Source: Axinella damicornis (Eukaryota > Porifera > Demospongiae > Axinellida > Axinellidae). From it: a stretch of 64,000 nt of DNA. The notes beneath the pieces are model-generated. The model saw only the letters and a list, made by a program, of their open reading frames with translations, was not told the origin of the DNA and made no database searches. The translations under genes were made by a program, and so were the position numbers. Shown piece by piece: positions 45,401 to 57,400 of this stretch. Positions within the stretch are counted from its first letter, which is position 1. Every line of letters starts with the position of its first letter. The DNA lies in contig OZ007516.1 of the NCBI GenBank assembly GCA_963931865.1, forward strand, positions 8,611,615 through 8,675,614. The letters run 5' to 3'.

Positions 45401-48400
45401 GCTTAGCTCCTCCTTCGAGCTGTCGTGTACTGATGTAGCCGTCCAACAAAGACAAACACAGAGAAGTACGCAGACATGTGCACTGCCAATAATTCTAAAG
45501 CATGCAGCTGCATGCTATAATTTTTATGTAGTTGCCATGGATTTCACGTTGGCAGTAAGCAATAATTGTGTATCCTGGGGGCTCAATAGAAAACCCCGTA
45601 CGAGGTTTTCTATTGAAGACGAGGTTTTCTATCAGATTTAGATACCTCGCAGTGAGTAATCTGATTGGTGGAATTGGTACAACTATACTCTAAACCCTGT
45701 AATGTACTGCAAACTGGTATCTAAACTACTTAGCACTACTCACTGACCCAAAACAGCCGTTAGTGTGCATTATCTAGATAATGCACATGTGATTTTATGT
45801 TCAGTCGTGTGATCGATTCTGAGGCATCTGATTTGTTGAGGGTCACGTGAGTAGCACAAAGTGAGGTAATAATGATCTCAGCACTGATGTAGTGGGTTGG
45901 ACCACTGCATGGCAGCCTTATACTGGGCTTGGAAGAGGCTGCCATTCTTTTAGTGTTGTTGCAATCCATGCACTACAGCTTGCGTGTGAAAGTTTTGGTT
46001 GGTAATCATGAGGCTATGTATGTAGATATGGTGGTGTCAAATTCCTCTAGACAAGATATAGCTAACACATATTATACCAAGAAGTACTGGCTCAAAGTGG
46101 ATACTAAATCTTACGTGGTGCATACAGTTAACATGGAAGGCGAATATGGCCTGTGATGTGCATTACGACAGCTCTCAATCGTGCTCTCTCCTACGTATAC
46201 CCTCCGGTGGCAAGGCACTCCTGAATTGAGCTAGAACAGCGACCTGCGATTGAAAGATTGAAGGATGTTTTCGTGTGGCTACCGTCGCACCAACCACGTC
46301 AAGTCAGAATGCTACCAGACTCTTCCGTTTGTTTATTGCACTCCTGGTAGGGGAAAAATTGTCCCGCTAATTAATCTAATTAATCTAAATAATAAACGTT
46401 TGACTACTTCGGAATGGCCTACAAAGATTCTGACTACACCGCCGCGATCGCTATGATGCAGTGACACAACCACATAATAATTGTGCTGAAACTCATCTTG
46501 GTGCCGGAGATACAAGCACTTTTGTCTCACCGTGGCCGCCATTGCTCGAGCGCTCTCTCCGACTTCCAGTGGCAGTACCGTTCTTAGGAAAGGCACACGA
46601 AGATTCTGACCACACGGCCGTGATCGCTGTCGTTCACTGATGCTTACATGCCAAAACTCACCATGCTGGCGAAGTTGTTAGTACTGTAATAAACTCTTAT
46701 CTTACTCCATTACTGACTTGACATCGCGATCGACGACTGAGCATGGTCCTCACGTGTCATGTGCGTTAATTGGAATGAGCTGCAATACCTAGGTTGCATG
46801 TCCAGCGAGTTGCAACCGGTTGCAACGCGGCTACCAGGAGTGCGGTTGCCCCTCGGTAATGTCAAGTAATAGTTGTACCATGGCTTGCTGGGATTTGGGG
46901 CAGTTTTATGTATTCCCAAGGGCGAAGCCCGAGGGAATACATAAAACTGCACGAAGGGTACAAATCTCGTACACCCTAGCGAAGCCATGGTACAGCTGAC
47001 TTGTACCATAGTGTCAATGATGAAAACCACAGTTGCCATGGAGCCCCCATGTACCCTAGGGTACATGGATGTACCCTGGCTTCAAAGGCACCACTTAGTG
47101 TACATGGGATTTGTCCACTGTGGTGGTGCCTTTCAAATGCCCATGCACTATGGTACAAGTGTGTTGCTCATGGCAGGTCGTGTCACCCCTCATCTCACAG
47201 ATGAAGGTCCAGTGTAGTAAAATAGAAAGCGTCTCACGCTCAACCATGTGACTACGAAGATGTCATTTGCACCCTCCCCCTTAAGCCTTACAATCATGTG
47301 TTTTGGTTACATAACTAAGTGCATGCGTAAACAGTGGAAGCCAGGCCCTTTTCTCCTCCCTCTCTCGGGCCGAGGAATGAGGCTAGACACACTATTAATT
47401 GCACGCATAATGCACGACAGTACCGAGTCGACCCTGCTACATTTTATGCCGGTGCTACAAACTACGTACTACAAACTTGAAAGTTGAGATCACCATGAGC
47501 GAATGGGCTCAGTATAGCCTAGCTATGTATACAACGAAATTAGCCGCATTCCCAGTCCCACACCCAGCTTTTCATTGCTGGCAGTATGGTAAGCGACGAA
47601 AAGCTGGGCGTGGGACTAGGAATGAGGCTACCACGAACTTGAAACTGCAGACTGCCAATGATGAATGACAATTGGCTACATCACAAACGTATGCTCAGGC
47701 CCCACCCCCAGCTTCCCGTATAAGCTGCGCCGCACCGCCTGGGCCTCCCAGCCTATGATCACTTAACAATGCAAATCACTCAGAGAATAATTATTGACAT
47801 GCAGTACATCAGTTTATCAGGCGAGCCCCACAACACCCTGCATTCTCCTAGTAAATAAAGTGAAGTGTGAAGAAAGCAAAGATTTAACAGGATCAACAGA
47901 AGGTTCCATGGCACTTTTCTGTGCTACCTCTCTCAGTTGACAACTTCAATATAGGAGATAGGGATTTGATACCATTGTGACAAACCAAAGGAGGTAGTGC
48001 AGTTATATAGAGGCTTGTATTGTTCGCAACAAAACTTCCACAAACAACATGTCCTGAAATCCATAAGCTATACACAGATAAGCTGTGGTGTTCTTGTGAA
48101 AACACAATTGACACTAATTGACACTGTGGTACAAGTCAGTTGTACCATGGCTTCTAGGGTGTATGAGATTTGTACCCTTCTCACAGTTTTGTGTAGCCTC
48201 GTTCCCAGGCTCCTCCCCCTGTGAACGCCGATGAAAAATACAGGGGGAGAGAGCGTGATACACTTTCACATGTGATGCGTGGCACGTCAACATCATTGCT
48301 ATACTTAACTTATCTGGTACATCACAACTGGAGCTTGCCGACTTTGTGGTAGCGAGAGATCGATGTAGAGAAGGTTATACGATGGCGACGACTGCGGAGA

Positions 48401-51400
48401 AAGTTACCTGGCAATACAGACACCCATGGATAGCGGTATAGTTCAGCATAAGCTACAAAATGCAACTTACTCGTTCCAGACTGTCCGGTGATGAGAATCT
48501 GTCTCCGAGGATTGATTGTAACTCTCGGTTCCATGCATGCTTCACAACTACAGCAGCTACTGTATGTCTGTGCCATGGCATCATGTGCGAAAGTGTACCA
48601 GGCCCTCCCCCTCCATATTTTTCTTCACTGTGTGCACAAGGGGGAGCCTGGGAGCGATGCTAGTTTTATGTATTCCCTTTGGTTTCGCCCTCGGGAATAC
48701 ATAAAACTGCACTCAGGGTACAAATCCCATACACCCTAGCAAGCCATGGAACAACTATTACATCAACAGTATAGCTTCATGGTATATTAATATTAGGAAG
48801 TGATCCGTAGTTACAGCGCATATCAAATTACATGGTATTTAGCCACTGTTACAGGTGAAAACAATTACTGTATCTGAAAAACTGCAATCATCACGTAATT
48901 AATTAGCTGAGCTCGCTTCGCTCGCTCAGCTACTTCCCCCCTCATTCGATTACGTGAGAAATCCGGCGCCGGACAGCTCTCTGTGCAGAGTTGCTGCTCC
49001 CCGAGTGCGTCCGTTCAACTGCTGCTCCCCGACGGTGCGTCCGCTTCAACTGCTGCTCCCCGACTGCGTCTGCTCCAGCTACTGCTCGCCGCTTGCGTTC
49101 GCTTCGGCTGCTGCTCCCTGATTGCGTCCGCTTCGACTGCTGCTCCCCGATTGCGACGCTTGTAGCCCCAGCTGTTCTGGAATATTCCATCCTATGCCCA
49201 TGCTAAGTTCTCGAGCATTCTTCACAGAGTTCAAGGTTCAAGTATGAAGGTCGCGTGTCACTAGTCGAGTCTAGTCCCGCCTCACAAACATCCCACTTCC
49301 GTCACGCACACACACACACGTTAATATATTGATGGTTATTCAATTACTATAGCAATGATTAAGTTAAGGTTAAGACCTCAAGGGTGAGGTTACTGACCAT
49401 AATTGGCTTGCTGAGTCAGTGCAAGAATCGAATTAGTAACATGTATCTGCTTGCAGGTGAATCATAATGAGTTTCTAAGCCTTTACATAATGCCTGTCTC
49501 AGATAAAATGAACCTCTTCACACCTCATTAATGTCAAAGCTTCCACCATATTAATTCTTCATGTATTCTTTCAACTCAGCTCATACTGATTAATTTCTTT
49601 CCATGAATGTATGTAGTTGGAGAGGAACAGACATTTGTCCCAAGGATACCGTTCAATCCAAAGGCAAGTACTTCTGAGTTCAGCATTTTATGCCTTCATC
49701 AATTTGGAAGTTAGTTTCTGTCTCCTTCGCATTGCTTAGGCCTCATCAATTGTTTACACTATACAGAAGTAATGGCATGCGGTGGGCAACTTTATTGGCC
49801 TATTACATATGCATGCACAATGCGGAAGGCCACTATAGCGGCCCAATACAACTAATGCATTTTAACGGTGACTCAACCTCAACTTCAGGATAAACTTTAC
49901 AGGACTTGCATGAGGGTAAGTTCCTGCACATTGAGTAGTAACAAGCATTGGTCGCACCTTTCCACCTGCATCACCATTCAGGAATGGATGGAAGGTGTGG
50001 TACTACTTCGTGAGAACCCTCACATGGGAGGTCAATTACGAACTCTACCACAGGCAGCAAACAAACCCCTGTTTGTATACTTAAGGCATGAGTTCTATCT
50101 TTGAAGTCAGCTTAGTATGAAGTATGAAAAAAATTGGCAATCGTTTCAAGTTTCTGGTGTATAGCTACAGAGAATACCTTGAAGCAAGTATTACTTGGCA
50201 GTAGTCAGCATTTTAGTCCAATGTGCATGCTATCTACACAATCAAGCCACTTAGCACTGCCCAGTGCTTCTGGCACACTTGTTTTACTTTGACTAGCAAA
50301 ATTTTACTCTTTTAATTGACAATTTCTGTGTAGGGACGTACCCACATGATGTAATTTCCACACTGAAGTGTTTTGATCTCAACAATTGGAAAGTACTAAC
50401 GAACATATTAGTTTCCCTCAGCTTCAGCTGGCAGCTGAAGATGAAGTCCAAGTCCTAATTATTCACGAGCAAATGTTGCACCATTTCGCAGTGTCCTAAC
50501 CTGATTCCACATTGTAAGCAGACCTGCAAGGTTCTTGCTTTGCAGTCAAGCAGAAGCATAATTTATGATAATATTAATTTATACTGTCAGTTTTCACTCG
50601 GCCAAACCTGCAAAATTTTAATCCATAATTTAATGTTTCTTACTGTATTTTAGAGCCAATCTGCCAAATTTAATTCGCCAAGTTTCCGGCAATACAGTAT
50701 TACCATCTGCAATATGAATTATAGTAATTGATACTACACAGTTCAGATAACCTGCCAATTTTTGGAGTATGGTGGCATGTATGAGTATTAATGGTTTCCC
50801 ATATACAGTACTAACACACATCACTGCATTTGGTGGTTCAATATGCTCCCGAGAGTTTTGTGTTTTATTTTACTTCTCTGAAATACTCTATAGTTCTCCT
50901 CTGAAGACTGTTCCACTTGCAATTGCTTGGAACCGGACTAAGCAATTTGAGGTGATGTCCTTTTAATTACTAGCAAGTACATAAATTAAGGGTGAGCTTG
51001 AGGGTGTCCCATGCTACTTGCAGTCTATGTAAACTATGGCAGTGAAACAGGTCCGGCAGACCTGGCAACCACCAATTCAATGTTTATTGTATGGCAGATG
51101 TGATCTCAGAATTCCTAAATTTATGTTAGGAGGGGGGGGGAGGTGGGGGAGGGGGTTAGGGCATGCCTCCCTACAAGGTTGTGCTTCACACACCAGTGTA
51201 CAGTGGAACTTGTCTATAGTGGTCACTGTTTAAGGTAGTGACCTCTCTATTTATGGTCACTACAGCTGGTCACCTTTGTAAAGCAGCCATCTGTCCATAA
51301 TGCTTGGCCAATACAATACAAATATACTGGTCTGGCAGGTGCCCACTATGGAGAGGTTCCTCCACTGTACTACCGCAAAACATTTCTGCGCTTTGCAAGA

Positions 51401-54400
51401 TACCATAAACTCGGGAGCATAAGTACCCATCAGGTATAAGTATCCTATGAATACAGGGCCGTAGCCGCCGGTGCGGTTGGTGCGGTTTCAACCGCACCAC
51501 TTTTGAGGGTTCCTAAAAAAAATTTTTTAACTAGTATTTTGTCAAAGACTTGGCGCAATTGCGCTTACGCGGCGCGCGCGGCAGACGAATTGCAGCCGGA
51601 CACCGCTTGATGATCGATACGAAGATGGCTGCGAAAAGCTCGAAGTTGAAGTCACTTCCTAGTCTTCCTGATGAGCCCCATCATCCCAAGAACTTCGAAT
51701 TTCCCAAATGAACGTTTGGTAAGGTCAAACCTGTGCTGTGCTCCGCGCAAAGCCAGTGGTTTACTAGCTGGCCAAAGATATCCATGCCGCCATTGCTCTA
51801 GCTAGCAAGCACTGTGGCCACAGTTGCAGATCTAGCTATATAGACCCCGGTCGCCACATTCTTACCCAAGAATTGCATCCGAAACCACCTCAGAAGGCCA
51901 GAAATCCCAAAATTTTCCTTTGGGGGGGGACCCCCAGACCCCCCTACAGCAGCGCGCTACGCACGCATTTTTTCGCCGCACCCCTAAGCCAACACAGCTG
52001 TTCAACCTCACCACTTCAGATCTCGCGGCTACGGCCCTGGAATATAAGTATACTGTCAAAAACCATTACTGCCCATTTCCTGAACAGAACTACCCATGCG
52101 AACATAATTACCCTATGAGCAATACTACCCTATTGCCCATGGGCCACGGAGTACTTGAAACAATACACGCAACTTTGTGATATAGTCCAGCCAACCACAG
52201 CATGGATACAAGGTTAGCCTAGCAACTATGCATGCTATTACAGAAACATGTGAGTATATATATGTAGCTATCATTTACAAAACGTGACTAACTACAACTG
52301 GTTAAACCTCACCAGAGATCATTTTTTGCCACCTGGAACTGAGCATTCGCTTACTTATGTGCACTTTTGCTAGCTTTAATACACAGCAGGTTTAAAGACC
52401 TTGTCGTATAATACCCATGATCATATGTACCCGTGCAATCAGCACCGTGCAAATGCGTAATTTGGAATAGATCTACCGGTAGTTATACTCCCTAGTTTAC
52501 GGTAATCAACTGCTTTACAGCCTCTGCATCGACGTATAGTGCGTTTGCCTAACAGAAGCTGAAGTGGTACTACCGTCGTCCCTGTGTGTATTATAGTTAT
52601 ACATTAAACTGTACGTACGTCATTTGCATGGACAAATTTTTTGCATGTTGAGTTACCTTGATAGGCTGTACATGTACGAACAGACGATCACATCGCGTGC
52701 AATCACTTTGACATTGTATTATGAGATCACCATCAGAACAATAAAGGGGTGTGTGGCAGAGATAACTGAAGAGTGAGAGAGAACCTCAGAGGTTTGCAGG
52801 GTCTGCTGATAGTAGAGGGGGTAGCTGCAAAAATATCTGAACAGCAGAAAGTTCAAGCACTCTGGATTGGGTTCCATTGGAAGACTGAATATTTTAGTTT
52901 TCTGCATTGATTATTTATCATGAGATCATTGTGGTTCAGGTATGTTTCACCCAAACGCAAGTCACTGAAAACAGTATACATGTTGGAGCTCACTCAGGCT
53001 AGCCCACGGTGTTCATGCATCTATTAGTGTGAACCTGCATTTATTATTGTATCATGTGCAGGGACTACCCACAAATGTTTTGGATCAACCTGTGTTGCAT
53101 CAAGCCTTGAGAAGATTCAGCACAACTTCACAAGTAAGTTTCAGTATTTGAAACAGGTCCTATAACTCTTCTTGTGGGTCTTTGAAGTGAGTTACTTGAT
53201 GCATGCAGGGTAACTCATCTTTAGATTGTCCATAACTGAATAGAAACAGTAACTATTTTGAATCCCAGCCTATCATACAAGCATCTGAGATGACGTTGTT
53301 AAATCTGCTGCGCCTAGGTGTTTAGTACGTTATTATATTATAGTGCAGCACCATGCATTGTTCAAGATAAAATACTGAATGTTTGGTAAGAAAAGTCAAA
53401 CTTTCTACCTTATTGCCGAGTGCATGGAGGATCTAATTCTCACTATATATGTGTGTATGTACATATCGGAACATGTCATGCTCAGGAATGTTGTGGGTTT
53501 CCTGCCGGCCAATTGAGTTTGATTTTGCTGCAAGGGCTCAACAGTACAAGAAGAACAACCTTGAGACTCAGATCAGTGGATGAGCATGCAGTGCCTCCAA
53601 GGGCTTGCAGAGCTGGAGCAGCTTCATATGGAGTCAAACAATCCAAGCACAGTCGACATCTGTTTATATCGCAACTCCTCTATAGCCTTGATCGCATAGC
53701 CAGAGGCTAGGTTACAAGCGAGTGGGGCCTTCAGGGCTTGCAGAGCTAGAGCAGTTACATGTGGAGTTGAACAGTGAGTGCAATCGACATGCTCCAGCTC
53801 CACAGTCAGAAATTCACACTAGCTAGATCGATCATAGTCATAAGCACATGATTAGGTTCGTATGCGGCGTGCACATGAGGCATGATCGATGCGGATACGT
53901 ATACTATATTGCTAGTAACTATATTACTATTAACCCTGATGCCTGGTATCAAGAGTTCATACCAATAAGAGTGTGCAACTGCCTGTGGGTTCCACTACCG
54001 CCATCTCGGCAGTATGACTAGACAATCAGTGGTGAAGTAGTAGCAGCTGGTGGGCAGCTGTATACTCCTTATGAATGAAATTGTGAGTACTATAGAGTTT
54101 ACACAGCCTAGGTACATTAGACCACACTGATTGCCTATGTCATACGGGAACCCATATGGCAGTTGCACACTCTTATTGTTATGAACCAGAGGAGGTTGGA
54201 TACATTTTCTGCACACGACGGAAATAAGTGGCGTGTTTTGCATTCCTAACCTCGCCGGCCTTGTTTCCAAGTCAATATGGCCTGGGACCGAGGGAAAACA
54301 TAAATTTCCAACGAGAAGTGCTGCAGTTGAGTAGGAGGGAGGTAGGAGTACGGTGAAGACGCTTCAGGTTGGGAAGGCTTCCAGGTGGAGTACTGGGAGT

Positions 54401-57400
54401 GTGGCTTCTCTGCCATCCCACGCAGCCGATCCCTCAAGAGACCATACAGCCTAAGCGACCCAGGGGTTGAACGGGGTTGATGGCAAATTTAGAATCTACT
54501 CTACTGGACCTTTCGAATAATTTCAAGTTTGTCGAGATACTCGTAAAGACTACCGAGAACACAATTCGCTATAGTAAACCTCCATATAAATTCATAGGTC
54601 ACATGACCGTGTCCAACCTCCTCTGGTTATGAACTCTTGCTGGTATGTATCACATCATCACTTTGGTGTGTGACTATCCATCCATGTTGATGTACTATAG
54701 AGCCAGGTCTACAGGCTGTTGCAGTCGATCAATTTCATGTTCTTGCGTGTCAGGCGCACCACCCATTACACTGAAATCCGATAATTACATTCCTCTGCAT
54801 GTCTGTCCATCCATGTCTGTCATGCATGCATAGGCCTGTATACTTGGACTCTCTGCATTCTGGGTCCCACCACACTGTTTTACCTCAGCAAATTATTTTA
54901 TGTTGACTAAACAGCCCCTTTCTGGGCTCTACAACCCTTTTGTATATATTATCACTGAGACTACCTGAATTTAGTTCTCATTGATCACCATGCAACTTGT
55001 GGTCAATGATGTATCTGCATGTGGGGCTACACATGTGGTTAGGTTTTCATGCTACATGCTACGAAACTTCTCTCTATGACTAATTTTGAACTCAGTACAG
55101 TTTACAAACGTTTGTTATTTTTTACTATATAGAGTTCATCTGAAGCAGATACAGCAGGTGAGACAGTACTACTAATCTCAGGAGAATCACATACAAAATC
55201 TCGTGTCAAGATACTATTAGTGCTTCAAACAAAACAGGAATTCAAGTACCTAGTTACAGTATTATTAATTTGCATTTCTGGGCACAGGCCTTGTCTGGCA
55301 TTTAAAATGCCTGCCCTGTCAGTATGAGTAGAATGCCATCCGTCAGTCTTGAGAGACTCAATGTAGTAAGCCCCCCCCCCCCCCCCCCCCTCCTTATTGG
55401 CCGTCAGAAACGGGGCAGCTGGGGCGGCCGTGGCCGTCCCACTTTCCGTCCTTTTATAAAATTTTTATGCATGCACTTGGACTTCGAACTTTGATCACAT
55501 GTGGTCACTCAGCAAGCTAGCTAGCTGTAGTCTCGTGCTCAGCCCCATCTACGCACGCCCCCACGGAGAGGGTCTAGTCTTTTGAGTGTGATTTCTTGTC
55601 ACTAACACCTTTCCCATCTGGAATTTGAGATGGCCGAAGAAATTGAGCAGCATGTGCGTAATTTACTACTAATTGTCGTGGATTACGGCACCGATCGATC
55701 AAGGAGTAAAAAACAGCTCAGTTTGAACAGCTCGTAATGAGGACTTACCTCGTTGGTGGTTCGTGACACCCCTTCGTGAGAAGGGGTGTCATGAACCACC
55801 AACGAGGTAAGTCCTCACTACGAGCTGTATAAGAACCTTTCAGCCATCTCCAACTTCGAAAAACAACGGTTTACGGCAATACCGGAATAACAAAGAAGTC
55901 CACCGCCCTTCTGTTACCAGCCGATGTTTTGGGGGTTAGGGGACGTCGCTGACTGCTTGAAGGTAGGGTTACACGACAAATAGTACAGAAAGGAGCGTTT
56001 ACCTTTACATTCTTAGCGCAGTCAGCGCTCCTACGCTGGACATGCCTCTGTGACAAGAAATGTAACTCAGACGTTCTCCCCCGGTGGGTGTGGACGTCTG
56101 GGAACGAGACTAAGCTTAGCTGTCAGTGTGATGATCTATATCTGTGGCTTCGTCAACAGCGATTGGTCAAGTGCCAACGCCAGTGATCAGTGGTGACAAG
56201 ACATACCAACCTTCTTCCTTGCATTCTCCTAAGCACGAGTTTTGGAAATACGGCAATCGTGAAGCGCTCATTTCAGCGGCAGTGGTTCGAGAGGCGGTCA
56301 CGGTCACAGGCCCGGGTAATAGCCTCGTACCCAGGCCCCACCCACAGCTTCCCATTGTGGCCCTGCCCATGGAGTTATGGCTGAGTCACACTTCCACGAG
56401 CAACGCTTTAGACACACTGGCTAGTTTTCATGGTAAGTTGTAGAACACTCTCTCTGGCATCCCAAGATTGCACCCAGAACGAGTAAAATTTCTCAGGGGG
56501 GCATGCCCCCCAGACCCTCTGCCTGCAGCACTTCAACAGCACTCACATCATTCAAGCTCTCACTGTTGGACCAACCAAAAATCACATCCTAAGGGCCAGT
56601 GGTAGAGCAGACCCCTGGGCCCCCTTGGGGCCCAGCTATATCCCTAGCCTAGATACGCCACTGGATGAACCCTATGTTGTCATACGTAATGGCTTGTATG
56701 TTGCCTCGAGGTCGGTTCACTTTAGTTTGCGTAACTAGCAATGAATACCATCAGACCTGCAGACTGGGAACGAGGCTAGCTTACAAGAATGTCTAGAATT
56801 GTTTACCTATACTCAAGGGTAGCAGAACCATGATGTCTACAGGTGCTATTACCCTTCTAAAGTTTATTGGGTGAGCGTCAGCAAGCCCCTTCTAGTGGTC
56901 ACAGTCAATGGCCACAGGCTATAGCATAATTAGATGATGGTGAGAGTGTTGGATCAACTGCTGACTTGTACGACCAACAGCATTACTGTACTTCATGTGG
57001 AAATTCCCATCAGGGATTTTAAAGGCCTGTGCAGGTTCCAAGTACTCTGGACTTCATTGGGAGGGGGCTACAACCCAGAACACTGTCAGAGTAAATGGCT
57101 GCAGAATAGATCTTCACAAAATGAAAAACACTGCTATATGTAGTTCACTTGTCTTTGGCAAGTCAGCCACTGCTCCTAGGCTGAGAGTGCAGCAGATACA
57201 ACGCGAGTTCGTTTCCTATCTTGTAGTCTAAAATGTTGAAAAGCCTACTATTGGATCGATCAAGACAGGAATTCCAGGAATTTAAGCACTCTGGAGTTGA
57301 TACCAAAGTTGTACGTACGCGTACGTCGATTAACACTCTTCTCTTCTTCTTTTCTGCAGAAAGTGAAAGGATCTCTGTAATTTCTGATCCTAGCTCAGAG

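Larger units (their letters stand above)
43358..49616. other. 6.3-kb repeat-filled intron
   Basis: In the single-gene model this is an intron. If there are two genes, this is the intergenic gap. It contains foldbacks at 44871-45010, 46871-46996 and 47548-47632, half-copies at 48120-48190 and 48600-48760, and a minisatellite-bearing repeat at 48905. A plus-strand frame at 45960-46156 (LRVKVLVGNHEAMYVDMVVS...) is open for 65 codons but unplaced. A 51-nt segment at 43910-43962 with good splice sites does not fit the phase. Confidence 0.45.
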
